Assembly (NCBI RefSeq): GCF_001922345.1
Contig: NZ_CP018812.1
Location: forward strand, 682,001-746,000
Source of the DNA: Paraburkholderia sp. SOS3
GTDB taxonomy: Bacteria > Pseudomonadota > Gammaproteobacteria > Burkholderiales > Burkholderiaceae
Length of the DNA: 64,000 bases
Reading direction: 5' to 3'
Below the pieces are notes generated by a model. That model saw only the letters and a list, made by a program, of their open reading frames with translations, made no database searches and was not told the DNA's origin. The translations under genes were made by a program, and so were the position numbers. This document shows, one piece after another, positions 17,753 to 27,329 of this stretch (position 1 is its first letter; every line of letters begins with the position of its first letter).

Positions 17753-19324
17753 GTGAATTCTCCCCAACCGAAGTCTGTCGTCCTGCCCTTTCGCGATGCT
17801 TTGCTGGCCATGCTCGGCATCGGCCTCGTCAATATGCTGGTCGCGCTCGACCAAACGGTGGTCAGTACTGCGTTGCCATCGATCGTCTCCGAACTGCGCG
17901 GCTTCGAGTACTACGCATGGATTGCCAGCGCGTATCTGCTCGCGTCGGTCGTCACGGTGCCGGTGTTCGGCCGGCTCGGCGACTATTTCGGCCGCAAGCG
18001 CTTCGTGATCGCCGCGGTGATCGTGTTCACGGTCGCTTCGCTGTTGTGCGGCGTCGCGACAAGCATGCCGTTTCTCGTCCTGGCGCGCGGGCTGCAAGGC
18101 GTCGGCGGCGGGATGATGGTCGGTACCGCATTCGCGTCGATTCCCGATCTGTTCCCCGATCCGCGCGAGCGCGTGCGCTGGCAGGTCGTGATGGCGGCGG
18201 CGTACGGTATCGGTACGGCGGCCGGTCCGTCGCTGGGCGGCTGGATGAGCCAGCATCTCGGCTGGCGTTCGACATTTCTCGTCAATCTGCCGGTCGGCGC
18301 GCTCGCGCTCTATTTCATCTGGGCGCATTTGCCGTATTACAAGCGCGAACACGTGGGCGAAGTGCGCATCGACTGGGGTGGCGCGCTGCTCGTCGCACTC
18401 GTGCTCGGCGGTCTTCAGACGTTTATCGAGGCCGTGCCGAAAGACGGGTTGACGGGCGCCAACGTGGCGCTTGCCGGCATCGTCGCGATCGGCGCGGCGC
18501 TGCTGCTGGCCTGCGAGCGCCGCGCAACGCACCCGATCATCCCGCTCGATCTGTTCAAGGATGCGCAGCTCGTCACGCTGTTCACGCTGTCGGTGTTGTC
18601 CGGCTTCGTGATGTTCTCGCTGATCTTTTTCGCGCCGCTGCTGCTGCAAGGCGGTTTCGGGCTGTCGCCGCAACAGGCCGGTCTGCTCGCGACGCCGATC
18701 GCCGCGTGCATTGCGATCGGCAGCATGATCAACACGCGCGTCGTCATTCACATGTCGCGGCCGACCATGATTCTTTCGATCGGCTTCGGGCTGCTCGTCG
18801 CGGCATCGATCGGGCTCTCGGTCGCGACGCCTGTGACGCCGCATCTGTATCTCGAGCTTTCGATGGCGGCCGTCGGCGTCGGACTCGGCTTTATCCTCAA
18901 CAATCTGAACGTGTTCGGCCAGGAAATCGCGGGTCGCGAGCGCTTCGGCATCACGACCGCGCTGCTGCAGTCGACGCGGATGGTCGGCGGCATGCTCGGG
19001 ACGAGCATCGTCGCAACGATCATCAATCGCCGTTATGTGTCGGGTATTGACGACACTTTGCGCGTGCTCGGCGAGCCGGTCGCCGCGAAGTGGCGCCCGA
19101 CGCTCGGCGATCCGCGCGTTCTCGTCGACGAAAGCTTGCGCGACTCGTTGCTCGTGCAACTAAAACGCGCGGGGCTCGAAGGGCCCGCGTTGCTCGAGGC
19201 AGCGCGGCACGTGCTCGTGCAATCGATTCATATCGGCGTCGTGCTGACCGGTTGCGCGGCGTTGGCAGCGGCGCTGCTCGTGCGCAAGATTGCACACATC
19301 ACCTTCCGGGGACGTGGCCGATAG
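17753..19324 (+). CDS. MFS drug exporter, DHA2 (14-helix EmrB/QacA) family
   Basis: A 523-residue inner-membrane proton antiporter. Helix 1 holds motif D1 (MLVALDQTVVSTALPSI), the loop 2-3 motif A is GRLGDYFGRK, and motif C-like glycines lie in ARGLQGVGGGMM and GTAAGPSLGGWM. Fourteen hydrophobic segments can be traced. The start is GTG. The substrate is unknown; relatives export drugs or toxic small molecules. It follows the GntR gene in the same direction and may be co-regulated. The opposite strand has a very long open frame over the gene, a GC-rich shadow. Confidence 0.9.
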   Translation: MNSPQPKSVVLPFRDALLAMLGIGLVNMLVALDQTVVSTALPSIVSELRGFEYYAWIASAYLLASVVTVPVFGRLGDYFGRKRFVIAAVIVFTVASLLCGVATSMPFLVLARGLQGVGGGMMVGTAFASIPDLFPDPRERVRWQVVMAAAYGIGTAAGPSLGGWMSQHLGWRSTFLVNLPVGALALYFIWAHLPYYKREHVGEVRIDWGGALLVALVLGGLQTFIEAVPKDGLTGANVALAGIVAIGAALLLACERRATHPIIPLDLFKDAQLVTLFTLSVLSGFVMFSLIFFAPLLLQGGFGLSPQQAGLLATPIAACIAIGSMINTRVVIHMSRPTMILSIGFGLLVAASIGLSVATPVTPHLYLELSMAAVGVGLGFILNNLNVFGQEIAGRERFGITTALLQSTRMVGGMLGTSIVATIINRRYVSGIDDTLRVLGEPVAAKWRPTLGDPRVLVDESLRDSLLVQLKRAGLEGPALLEAARHVLVQSIHIGVVLTGCAALAAALLVRKIAHITFRGRGR

Positions 19325-19442
19325 TCGATAGCCGCTGCAACTCGCATGGGCGAGCGGGCGAAGCACATCGTGCGGGGTAGCCGCAGCGCGCGCATCAGTG
19401 CGGGCCGAAGCGCAACCGTAGGCGCGTGTTGAGTCGTCGCAG

Positions 19443-19460
19443 CAGGCGTGAACACGCCTG
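19443..19460. terminator. Perfect hairpin between MFS gene and luxI
   Basis: CAGGCGTG, two bases, CACGCCTG: an 8-bp stem in the space between the converging MFS and luxI genes. There is no T-run on either side, so intrinsic termination is uncertain. It could serve as a weak or factor-aided bidirectional terminator. Confidence 0.4.
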
Positions 19461-19487
19461 TGCGCTTGGTGACCCTCGTCGTCGCGA

Positions 19488-19506
19488 GCGGCTAGCCGTT
19501 AGCCGC
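19488..19506 (-). terminator. Hairpin immediately after the luxI stop
   Basis: GCGGCTA, five bases, TAGCCGC: a perfect 7-bp stem touching the luxI stop codon (19506-19508). It lacks a T-run. I infer a role in luxI mRNA 3'-end formation or stability. Confidence 0.4.
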
Positions 19507-20102
19507 TATGCCGCAACCGCCATCTGGCCGAACAGCGCATTGCGCGTTTGCTCGCTGACCGCGATATCGAGCGCTACCGCGCGCTCCACGCCGATCTGCA
19601 CCGGCGCGCCGAGCCGGCCGATCTCGATGCCCGTTCTGCGCAGCAGGCGCTCGATCGGCGTGGTCGTCACGGTCACGTAACGCGTAATGCCCATCTTGTC
19701 GGCAAACGTGACGAGTTCCTTGATCGCGTGCATCGTCACATCGGCAAAGCCGAAGCTTTGCTCCTGGTCGTCGCCGGCCTCGATCGCGAAGCGGCTCAGT
19801 TCCCAGATGTGCCGTCCGAGCGGCGCAGCATTGCCGTGCAGAAGCTGCGGGAACGTATCTCGCAGCATGTTCGGGCCTTCGGTTGGCATCAGGCGCCAAC
19901 AGCCGCGTACGCGGCGTGTCGAGTCCTGAATCAGCATGTAATGCGGTCCCAGGGCGTCGTAGCCGTCGACCTCCATCCCCGCGATGATCGGAATGTCCCA
20001 TCCCATACGCCCGTGAAACACGCGGGCTCTCAGACGGTACATCTCGTGGAGGTCAGTGTTGTCGAACTCTTTCGGGGTACCAATTCGAATCGCTGCATGC
20101 AT
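19506..20102 (-). CDS. luxI: Acyl-homoserine-lactone synthase, LuxI family (BraI/LasI-like)
   Basis: A 198-residue AHL synthase making the diffusible quorum signal from S-adenosylmethionine and acyl-ACP. The invariant residues are present: Arg, Phe and Trp in YRLRARVFHGRMGW, the Asp pair in EVDGYDALGP, Arg in GCWRLMPT and the Glu/Arg of WELSRFAIE. The start follows AGGAGA. Gene order luxI, opposed rsaL, luxR matches lasI-rsaL-lasR of Pseudomonas and the braI-rsaL-braR locus described in plant-associated Paraburkholderia, so a long 3-oxo-acyl signal is likely. A -10-like CATAAG (20149-20144) puts the upstream dyad at about -42.5. Confidence 0.95.
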   Translation of the reverse strand: MHAAIRIGTPKEFDNTDLHEMYRLRARVFHGRMGWDIPIIAGMEVDGYDALGPHYMLIQDSTRRVRGCWRLMPTEGPNMLRDTFPQLLHGNAAPLGRHIWELSRFAIEAGDDQEQSFGFADVTMHAIKELVTFADKMGITRYVTVTTTPIERLLRRTGIEIGRLGAPVQIGVERAVALDIAVSEQTRNALFGQMAVAA

Positions 20103-20168
20103 GATGTTCTCCTCGCCCGGGTCCGTTCCCGTACGCAGAAAAACTTATGCATTCTGGATAGATATTTG

Positions 20169-20190
20169 CACCTATCCACCTGGATAGGTG
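20169..20190. promoter_or_regulatory. lux box: 22-bp dyad containing CT-N12-AG
   Basis: CACCTATCCA, CC, TGGATAGGTG: perfect 10-bp arms. The core is the CT-N12-AG pattern of LuxR-type sites. Its centre (20179.5) is 77 bp from the luxI start and 73 bp from the rsaL start. With CATAAG at 20149-20144 as the luxI -10 element it sits at -42.5, the class II activator position. CAAAAT at 20212-20217 could be the rsaL -10 element at a similar distance. An extra TGGATAG at 20155-20161 repeats one half-site and may bind LuxR or RsaL. Confidence 0.75.
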
Positions 20191-20252
20191 TCCGGGTAGT
20201 CTCCGCGTCATCAAAATTGAGATGAACATTGCCCAACCCAATGGGGATTACC

Positions 20253-20561
20253 ATGGAACTGCTGGAAAATCATTGGCAAGCCGCCGTGCAAAACCGGACG
20301 ACGGATGTTTCGTCTGCTGTCGACCGTGTTTTAATCATCGCTTATCGGAAAAAGAGAAAGGAGAGCCAACGGCAGTTTTGGGCTCGTTTCGGGGTTACGC
20401 AATCGCGGGGCAGCCGTTTTGAGTCGGGTGCGGAAATTCCCGCGCCGGTGTCGATTCTGCTTGGTCTTTATTTTTCGAAAACGGTCACCGACGGCGATCT
20501 TGGCAAAGCCGGCCGGGTAATGTCCGGTGAGGCGCGGGAACTGATCAACCTGGATCAATAA
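20253..20561 (+). CDS. rsaL: RsaL-like repressor of quorum-signal synthesis
   Basis: About 102 residues, encoded between luxI and luxR and opposed to both. The middle reads RKESQRQFWARFGVTQSRGSRFESG followed by a proline-containing IPAPVSILL segment, which closely follows the Pseudomonas RsaL HTH domain as I remember it. RsaL binds the luxI promoter and limits AHL output, giving signal homeostasis. Start choice: the ATG at 20253 has GGGGAT ahead of it; an in-frame ATG at 20241 is possible. Its last 17 bases overlap the 3' end of luxR tail to tail. Confidence 0.85.
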   Translation: MELLENHWQAAVQNRTTDVSSAVDRVLIIAYRKKRKESQRQFWARFGVTQSRGSRFESGAEIPAPVSILLGLYFSKTVTDGDLGKAGRVMSGEARELINLDQ

Positions 20562-21273
20562 GGCCGAGTTGCGTCGCAATGACGGCCGCGGCGCGCCGCG
20601 AGTTCACGCCGAATTTCGCACGGATATTCTTCAGATGGAAGTTCACCACGGCTTCCGAACATCCGAGGATGTGCGAAATTTCCCACGTAGACTTGCCGCG
20701 CGCCGTCCATTGCAGGCATTCGCGCTCCCGAGGCGTCAGTTTCGGTAACAGCGCCTGCGCGTGGTTATTCAGGTACGGCTGGCTCGTATCGATCACAAGA
20801 TCGCGCAGCAAAACGAGATTTGGCAACACCACGTCGATGTGGCGCCAGAATTCGCTCGTCGGGTTGCTGTCGTTCACGAAGCAGATCATTCCTTTTTCCT
20901 GCTGCGGGCCGTGAATCGGTAATGTCACGCCCGCGCGCAGGCCATGCAGGCGTGCTTCCTCATACATCGACTGCTGCGGGTTTGTCGAGAACAGGTCAGG
21001 TGACCAGATCAGCGGCGATGACTTCGTCACGCAGTGCGTGACAGTGGGGTCGATGTGCGCAAAGCCGTGCGCGTCGTAAAACTGACGCCATGCGGGTGCG
21101 TACGTGCTGCGCAGGAAGGAATTCTCCATCCGGATACTTGGACGCGGCACGATCGCGACCAGCACGCGGTTGAACCCCCATCCTTCGGCGAGGCGGGCAA
21201 GTTCGGCGAACCACGTGCTGTCGTCGGTTGCGTTGAGCATCGGCGACAACTGCTCAAAATAAGGTAGCGACAA
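20545..21273 (-). CDS. luxR: LuxR-family quorum-sensing regulator (BraR/LasR-like)
   Basis: About 242 residues, the usual length. An N-terminal autoinducer-binding domain has the conserved WGFNRV and the Asp in HIDPTV. The C-terminal HTH has LTPRERECLQW, STWEISHILG and NFHLKNIRAKF. It would bind the AHL made by the neighbouring LuxI and the CT-N12-AG site. No ATG fits the family length. I choose the TTG at 21273 behind GAGAG; the frame is open to 21354. Tail-to-tail overlap with rsaL allows antisense effects. Confidence 0.92.
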   Translation of the reverse strand: MSLPYFEQLSPMLNATDDSTWFAELARLAEGWGFNRVLVAIVPRPSIRMENSFLRSTYAPAWRQFYDAHGFAHIDPTVTHCVTKSSPLIWSPDLFSTNPQQSMYEEARLHGLRAGVTLPIHGPQQEKGMICFVNDSNPTSEFWRHIDVVLPNLVLLRDLVIDTSQPYLNNHAQALLPKLTPRERECLQWTARGKSTWEISHILGCSEAVVNFHLKNIRAKFGVNSRRAAAVIATQLGLIDPG

Positions 21274-21729
21274 GGCAGTTCTCTCAGGGCGCGGCGAGCC
21301 ATGCCGCGGGCTCCAGCCGCGCGCGCGATGACCACTGTTTCTGTACTGTATCAATTTAGCATCATTATTCTTCTTTTACTGAAAAAGCGCGATAGCCGAA
21401 ATAATTGATTCCAAACCTTACGTAAAAATCAGACGTAGCATTCGGAATTGACGAAAATGGTCGCCTTATATGGCGTTTTATCGAAACAGTTTCGGCAATC
21501 GCAGCCTAAACTGCGGGCGATAGCGCTCTAATGGACATCCGAAAGCGATTCCAATAATAAGGTTATATCCGTGCGGCAGTGCCGACACCCGTAGCCGAGC
21601 TACCGACCTTTCTTCGGATGTTTGCAGACCACTTCGCTACCAGTATGAACCATTGGTTGCGCCGACGAATACGCATTGTCCCTGATATGCGTACATGTTG
21701 CAAAGTTGTTTGACAACATCGGGGGTCAG
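21274..21729. promoter_or_regulatory. Intergenic region with two dyads before the pentose operon
   Basis: A 456-bp region without a gene, AT-rich around 21340-21480. Two inverted repeats lie just before the operon. TACGCAT-N10-ATGCGTA spans 21670-21693. GTTGT-TTG-ACAAC spans 21705-21717, only 12 bp before the probable start codon. The second resembles GntR/FadR-type operators (TTGT-N3-ACAA). I cannot place the promoter reliably. Confidence 0.5.
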
Positions 21730-22710
21730 ATGTACCGTGGTTCCAGCGCATTTCCGACGCGAGCCGCCATGAACGTTGCCCCGATTCACGAGCTTGAGTT
21801 CTCTGCAAGCGTGATGGCGGTGCCGCCACTTGCGCGCCGTGCCGATTTCAGTCTCGACGCCGTAGAGAACGCCAAGCTGATTCGCCATATCGAATCAGGC
21901 GGTGTGCGCACGGTGCTTTACGGCGGCAATGCGAATTTTTATCACGTCGCCGTTAGCGAATATCGGGATCTGCTCGATATGCTTGCGGCAAGCGCCGGGC
22001 CGCACACGCGCGTGATCCCGGCGCTCGGCGCGGACTACGGCAAGATGCTGGACGAGGCGCGCATTCTCGCGCAAACCTCGTACCGTACGGCGATGGTGTT
22101 GCCGTTCTCGGGCTTTACCACGTCGGCAGGCGTCGAAGCAGGGCTTGCGCGTATTGCCGACGTTGCGGGCATACCGCTCACGCTGTACATCAAGAGCGAG
22201 GACTATGTCGACGTCGACGCACTCGCGCGTCTCGTGAATCGGGGCACGCTGATTGCGATCAAGTACGCGATCGTGCGGCGCAATCCGGCGCACGATCCAT
22301 ATTTGCGCAGACTACTCGAGCAGGTGGATCGCGTGCGTGTGATTTCGGGCATGGGCGAGCGGCCAGCGCTCGTGCATGTGCAGGAATTCGGACTCGCCGC
22401 ATGGACCACGGGTTCGGGTTGCATCGCACCGCATGCGGTGACGGCGCTGCTAAACGCGGTGAAGTCGAATCGCGATCGCGAAGCGCGGCGCCTCTATGAC
22501 GCGTTCATGCCGCTCGAAACCCTGCGCGATGAAATCTCGCTGATCCGCGTGCTGCATGACGCGGTGACGATGTCGAAAATCGCGGACATGGGGCCGATTC
22601 TTCCGCTGCTCAGTTCGACGCCGATCGAACATCATGCGAAGATCGATGCTGCGACGCAGGCACTGCTCGCATTCGAACGCCATCTCGCGGTTTCTTCCGC
22701 GAGCAACTGA
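21730..22710 (+). CDS. DHDPS/NAL-family aldolase-dehydratase (2-keto-3-deoxy-pentonate dehydratase type)
   Basis: About 326 residues, a class I lyase fold of the dihydrodipicolinate synthase family. FSASVMAVPPLARRADFSLD marks the start of the barrel, LYGGNANFYHV replaces the usual TTGE segment, and LYIKSEDYV and IAIKYAIVR hold the strands with the Schiff-base Lys (IKYA). In oxidative pentose pathways such enzymes turn 2-keto-3-deoxy-L-arabonate into 2-oxoglutarate semialdehyde, and the next gene encodes the matching dehydrogenase. The start is at 21730 behind GGGGG; an ATG at 21769 would give 313 residues. Aldolase activity is an alternative. Confidence 0.8.
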   Translation: MYRGSSAFPTRAAMNVAPIHELEFSASVMAVPPLARRADFSLDAVENAKLIRHIESGGVRTVLYGGNANFYHVAVSEYRDLLDMLAASAGPHTRVIPALGADYGKMLDEARILAQTSYRTAMVLPFSGFTTSAGVEAGLARIADVAGIPLTLYIKSEDYVDVDALARLVNRGTLIAIKYAIVRRNPAHDPYLRRLLEQVDRVRVISGMGERPALVHVQEFGLAAWTTGSGCIAPHAVTALLNAVKSNRDREARRLYDAFMPLETLRDEISLIRVLHDAVTMSKIADMGPILPLLSSTPIEHHAKIDAATQALLAFERHLAVSSASN

Positions 22711-22791
22711 AGGCGCATACCCACTATTTGGTTTTGAGCCGCGCACAACAACTTCAGTGAGCGCTGCGCGGCACACGACAGGAGTTGCAAC

Positions 22792-24372
22792 ATGCAGATT
22801 ACCGGAGACATGCTGATCGGCGGGTCCGCGGTGCGCGGTACCAAAGGCACGCTGCGCGCGTTTGACCCGGCCCGCAACATCGAGATCGAGCCTGAGTTCG
22901 GCGCAGGCGGTACGGTGGAAGTGGACCGTGCCTGCGAACTGGCCGCGCTTGCGTTCGATCCGTATCGTCAGGCGCCGCTCGAAAAACGCGCGCGCCTTCT
23001 CGAAGCGATCGCGGACAACATCGTCGAGCTCGGCGACACGCTGATCGAACGCGCACAAGCTGAATCGGCGCTGCCGAGAGCGCGCCTCGAAGGCGAACGC
23101 GCGCGCACGGTCGGCCAGTTGCGCCTCTTTGCATCGCTCGTGCGCGAGGGCCGCTGGCTCTCGGCGACGATCGATCCCGCGATGCCGGAGCGCAAGCCAC
23201 TGCCGCGCTCCGATCTGCGTGCACAGAAAATTCCCGTTGGACCCGTTGCAGTGTTCGGCGCGAGCAACTTCCCGCTCGCATTCTCGGTTGCGGGCGGCGA
23301 CACGGCGTCGGCACTCGCGGCCGGCTGTCCGGTCGTCGTGAAGGCGCATCCGGCGCACCTCGGCACGTCGGAACTCGTGGGCCGCGCGATCCAGAAAGCC
23401 GTGGCCGGCAGTGGCTTGCCCGAAGGCGTGTTTTCACTGCTCGTCGGCGCAGGCAATGAGATCGGCGAAGCGCTCGTCGCGCATCCATCGATCAAGTCGG
23501 TCGGCTTCACCGGCTCGCGCCGGGGCGGCGTCGCGCTCGTGAATATTGCTTCGAAACGTCGCGAGCCGATTCCGGTGTTCGCCGAGATGAGCAGCGTCAA
23601 CCCGTTCTTCGTGTTGCCGGGCGCACTGGCAAAGCGTGCTGAGGCAATTGCAAACGGCTTCGTCGATTCGGTAACGCTCGGCGTCGGCCAGTTCTGTACG
23701 AACCCGGGTATCGTGCTGTTGCTCGAAGGCCCGAACAAACAGATTTTCATCGATGCCGCCGCCAAGGCACTCGCGCAGAAGGGTGCGCAAAGCATGCTGA
23801 CTCCCGGCATCGCAAACGCCTATAAAGATGGCGTTTCGCAGCGCCGCGAACTGAATGGCGTGCAAAGCATTGCGCAAGGACAGCAAACCGATGCGACGTG
23901 TTCAGCGCTGCCCGTGCTGTTCCAGACGAACGCGATGCAGTTTCTCGCGACCGCGCAGCTCGAAGACGAAATCTTCGGACCGACGTCGCTTATCGTCACG
24001 TGTAGCGACATCGACGAAATGATCAAGGTGGCCGAATACATCGAAGGCCAGTTGACCGCGACGCTGCAGATCGAGCCGGAAGACTACGAGCTCGCGCGGC
24101 GCCTGCTGCCGACGCTCGAGCGCAAGGCGGGCCGCATTCTCGCGAACGGCTATCCGACGGGCGTCGAAGTGTGCCACGCGATGGTGCACGGCGGGCCGTA
24201 TCCGGCGACGTCCGATTCGCGCGCGACGTCGGTCGGCGCGATGGCGATCGAACGCTTCCTGCGCCCGGTCTGCTATCAGGATCTGCCTGCCGCGCTGTTG
24301 CCCGAGGCGTTGCACGACGAGAACCCGCTGAAGCTGCTGCGCATTCTGAACGGCAAGCCTGCGCTGGCGTAA
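22792..24372 (+). CDS. 2-oxoglutarate semialdehyde (2,5-dioxovalerate) dehydrogenase
   Basis: A 526-residue aldehyde dehydrogenase of the KGSADH type. It has [20 protein letters not shown] in the cofactor domain, the general-base Glu in [11 protein letters not shown] and the nucleophile Cys in [10 protein letters not shown]. Family length and the ASNFPLAFS segment fit the alpha-ketoglutarate semialdehyde dehydrogenases. It would oxidise the product of the previous gene to 2-oxoglutarate, which enters the TCA cycle. It starts with ATG behind CAGGAG, 81 bp after the previous gene, in one operon. Confidence 0.9.
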   Translation: MQITGDMLIGGSAVRGTKGTLRAFDPARNIEIEPEFGAGGTVEVDRACELAALAFDPYRQAPLEKRARLLEAIADNIVELGDTLIERAQAESALPRARLEGERARTVGQLRLFASLVREGRWLSATIDPAMPERKPLPRSDLRAQKIPVGPVAVFGASNFPLAFSVAGGDTASALAAGCPVVVKAHPAHLGTSELVGRAIQKAVAGSGLPEGVFSLLVGAGNEIGEALVAHPSIKSVGFTGSRRGGVALVNIASKRREPIPVFAEMSSVNPFFVLPGALAKRAEAIANGFVDSVTLGVGQFCTNPGIVLLLEGPNKQIFIDAAAKALAQKGAQSMLTPGIANAYKDGVSQRRELNGVQSIAQGQQTDATCSALPVLFQTNAMQFLATAQLEDEIFGPTSLIVTCSDIDEMIKVAEYIEGQLTATLQIEPEDYELARRLLPTLERKAGRILANGYPTGVEVCHAMVHGGPYPATSDSRATSVGAMAIERFLRPVCYQDLPAALLPEALHDENPLKLLRILNGKPALA

Positions 24373-24527
24373 TACGGCGCGACGCGACACGTAGAAGTAG
24401 CGAACGTGCCGGGCCAAGGAAGGCCCGGCACGTCAACGTTCGAACCTGTACCAGAACCCCACGACGCGCAACGCGCAACATACCCGCCTCATCGCGCGCC
24501 GCAGCGTCCACGACGACCGACCCCGCG

Positions 24528-25469
24528 ATGACCGACAACACCCGCCGCTATCCCGATCCCGCCGTTCGTATTCTCGATCCACGTTTTTCCGCCTTGCGGC
24601 TCGCATCCGCATCGGTCGAGTGCCTGTTTCAAGGTGCGCGCTGGTCCGAAGGACCTGTGTGGTTCGGCGACGGGCGTTATCTGCTGTGGAGCGACATCCC
24701 GAACAATCGAATTTTGCGCTGGGACGAAGAGACCGGCGCAGTGACGCCGTTCCGCCGTCCGTCGAACAACGCGAACGGCAATACACGCGATCGCGAAGGT
24801 CGGCTCGTGACCTGCGAGCACCTGACGCGCCGCGTAACACGCACCGAATACGACGGTTCGATCACGGTGCTTGCAGATCGCTACGAAGGAAAGCGCTTCA
24901 ATTCGCCGAACGATGTCGTCGTCAAATCGGACGGCTCGATCTGGTTCACCGATCCGAGTTTCGGCATCGACAGCTTCTATGAAGGCGAAAAGCAGGATCC
25001 CGAAATGCCGCAGCGCGTGTATCGCGTCGATGGACAGTCCGGTGAAGTCACACTCGTCAACGACGACGTGACCGGTCCGAACGGCCTTGCATTCTCGCCC
25101 GACGAATCGGTGCTCTACATCGTCGAATCGCGCGGCGAGCCACGCACGATTCGCGCTTTCGATGTCGTTCAGAACGGCCGCTCGCTCGCGAATAACCGCA
25201 TACTTATCGATGCAGGGCCGGCCGGTACGCCTGATGGTTTCCGTGTCGATATCAACGGCAATCTTTGGTGCGGCTGGGGCATGGGCACGGACGAACTCGA
25301 CGGCGTGCGCGTGTTCTCGCCGCAGGGCGAAGCGCTCGGCCATATCGCGTTACCCGAGCGTTGCGCGAACGTTTGTTTCGGTGGCCGACATCGCAACCGG
25401 CTTTTCATGGCCGCGAGCCACGGGCTTTACGCGTTGTATGTCAATACGCAGGGCGTCAAAGGCGGCTAA
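24528..25469 (+). CDS. SMP-30/gluconolactonase-family sugar lactonase
   Basis: A 313-residue six-bladed propeller. Metal-ligand regions are the Glu of RWSEGPVW, the Asn of FNSPNDVVV and the Asp of GLAFSPDES. It would hydrolyse a pentono- or aldonolactone to the free acid ahead of the dehydratase encoded next. The open frame extends back into the aldehyde dehydrogenase gene; the ATG at 24528 gives the family N-terminus, but no clear ribosome-binding site precedes it. It is the third gene of the pentose-type operon. Confidence 0.88.
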   Translation: MTDNTRRYPDPAVRILDPRFSALRLASASVECLFQGARWSEGPVWFGDGRYLLWSDIPNNRILRWDEETGAVTPFRRPSNNANGNTRDREGRLVTCEHLTRRVTRTEYDGSITVLADRYEGKRFNSPNDVVVKSDGSIWFTDPSFGIDSFYEGEKQDPEMPQRVYRVDGQSGEVTLVNDDVTGPNGLAFSPDESVLYIVESRGEPRTIRAFDVVQNGRSLANNRILIDAGPAGTPDGFRVDINGNLWCGWGMGTDELDGVRVFSPQGEALGHIALPERCANVCFGGRHRNRLFMAASHGLYALYVNTQGVKGG

Positions 25470-25506
25470 AAGACTGCGACGGATGCCTAACCAATCAGGA
25501 GCACGT

Positions 25507-27240
25507 GTGGCAAAGAGGAAGACACCAGAAGAACTGCGCAGCCATCGCTGGTATGGCGTAAATGACCTGCGTTCGTTCGGCCATCGCTCGCGCACGGCGC
25601 AGATGGGCTACGGCCGCGAAGAGTATGCGGGCAAGCCGGTCATCGCGATCCTCAATACGTGGAGCGAGATCAACCCGTGCCATACGCACTTCAGGCAGCG
25701 CGTCGAGGAAGTGAAGCGCGGCATCTGGCAGGCCGGCGGCTTTCCGGTCGAACTGCCGGTGCAGACGCTTTCCGAGCCGTTCCAGAAGCCGACGACCATG
25801 CTCTACCGCAATTTCCTCGCGATGGAAGTCGAGGAGACGCTGCGCTCGTATCCGGCCGATGGCGTCGTGCTGATGGGCGGCTGCGACAAGACCACGCCCG
25901 CATTGCTGATGGGTGCGATCTCGATGGATCTGCCGGCCATTTTTCTGCCCGCGGGCCCGATGCTGAACGGCAACTGGAACGGCCGCACGCTCGGCTCCGG
26001 CTCCGATACCTGGAAGTACTGGGCCGATCTGCGCGCCGGCAAGATCACCGAAGACGACTGGCGCGGCGTGGAAGGCGGCATCGCGCGCTCGCCGGGCCAC
26101 TGCATGACGATGGGCACCGCGTCGACGATGACGAGCGCAGCCGAAGCGCTCGGCTTCACGCTGCCGGGCTTCGCATCGATTCCGGCGCCCGATTCGCGCC
26201 ACGCGGTGTTGGCCGCGAAAACGGGCATGCGCATCGTCGACATGGTCTGGGAAGACCTGAAGCCGTCGGACATCGTCACGGCGCGCTCGGTCGATAACGC
26301 GGTGACGACCTGCCTTGCGCTGTCGGGCTCGACCAACGCGATCGTGCATATGATCGCGCTCGCGCGGCGTGCCGGCGTCGATCTCACGCTCGAGCGCTAC
26401 GACGACGTCGCGCGCCGCACGCCGGTGCTCGCGAATATCCGGCCGACGGGCCAGTACCTGATGGAAGACTTCTATTACGCGGGCGGCCTGCGCGCGATGC
26501 TGAAGGAGCTGGGCGAGCTGATCGACGGCACGCAGCGCACCGTGAACGGCAGGACGCTCGGCGAAAACATCGGCGATGCGGAGATCTTCAATGACGAAGT
26601 GATCCGCCGCCGTGCGGCGCCGCTGATGCGCGACACGGGCCTCGCCGTGCTGCGCGGCAATCTCGCGCCCGACGGCGCGGTGATCAAGCCCGGCGCCGCT
26701 GATCCGAAGCTGCACGTGCATACGGGGCGGGCCGTCGTGTTCAAGGACTACAACGACATGGCCGCGCGCATCGATAGCGACGCGCTCGATATCGACGAGC
26801 GCTGTGTGATCGTGCTTCAGCACGCGGGTCCGGTCGGCGCGCCGGGCATGCCCGAATGGGGCCAGCTGCCGATCCCGCAGAAGCTGCTGAAGCAGGGCGT
26901 GCGCGACATGGTGCGCATCTCGGATGCGCGCATGAGCGGAACGAGCTACGGCGCATGCGTGCTGCACGTTGCGCCGGAATCGTTTATCGGCGGCCCGCTC
27001 GCGCTCGTGCGCGACGGCGATCTGATCGAACTCGACGTGCCGCAACGCAGGCTCAACGTGCTGATCAGCGACGCGGAACTCGCGAGCCGCAAGGCGCAGT
27101 GGGTCGCGCCGGCACCGCGTTTCACGCGAGGCTACGGCGCGATGCACCAGATTCATGTGATGCAGGCCGACAAGGGCTGCGACTTCGATTTCCTGCAGCG
27201 CGGCGGCGCGGTGCCCAACGGCGAGCCTGAGATTCACTAG
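25507..27240 (+). CDS. IlvD/Edd-family sugar-acid dehydratase (L-arabonate dehydratase type)
   Basis: A 577-residue [Fe-S] dehydratase. Cluster Cys residues lie in [17 protein letters not shown] and SPGHCMTMG; further family motifs are ALSGSTNAI and [13 protein letters not shown]. Length and motifs fit the arabonate/xylonate branch of IlvD/Edd. It would convert the aldonate to the 2-keto-3-deoxy acid used by the first gene of the operon. The start is GTG behind AGGAGC; an ATG 24 bp upstream in frame lacks such a site. The large opposing open frame on the minus strand is a shadow. Confidence 0.9.
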   Translation: MAKRKTPEELRSHRWYGVNDLRSFGHRSRTAQMGYGREEYAGKPVIAILNTWSEINPCHTHFRQRVEEVKRGIWQAGGFPVELPVQTLSEPFQKPTTMLYRNFLAMEVEETLRSYPADGVVLMGGCDKTTPALLMGAISMDLPAIFLPAGPMLNGNWNGRTLGSGSDTWKYWADLRAGKITEDDWRGVEGGIARSPGHCMTMGTASTMTSAAEALGFTLPGFASIPAPDSRHAVLAAKTGMRIVDMVWEDLKPSDIVTARSVDNAVTTCLALSGSTNAIVHMIALARRAGVDLTLERYDDVARRTPVLANIRPTGQYLMEDFYYAGGLRAMLKELGELIDGTQRTVNGRTLGENIGDAEIFNDEVIRRRAAPLMRDTGLAVLRGNLAPDGAVIKPGAADPKLHVHTGRAVVFKDYNDMAARIDSDALDIDERCVIVLQHAGPVGAPGMPEWGQLPIPQKLLKQGVRDMVRISDARMSGTSYGACVLHVAPESFIGGPLALVRDGDLIELDVPQRRLNVLISDAELASRKAQWVAPAPRFTRGYGAMHQIHVMQADKGCDFDFLQRGGAVPNGEPEIH

Positions 27241-27329
27241 AAGCGGAAGGCAAGCCAGACCGATTCTGTCGCAATACGTTAAATCGCCCGACGAAAAAAA
27301 AGCGGCAAACGCAATACAGATTATCCTCG

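Noticed and set aside
17702..19159. 485-codon open frame on the minus strand over the MFS gene
   Set aside because: The translation is Arg/Asp/His-rich without folds, and the plus-strand gene is a clear 14-helix exporter; this is a GC-rich shadow.
25495..27237. 580-codon open frame on the minus strand over the IlvD/Edd dehydratase
   Set aside because: Composition is that of an antisense shadow, while the plus strand has all dehydratase motifs.
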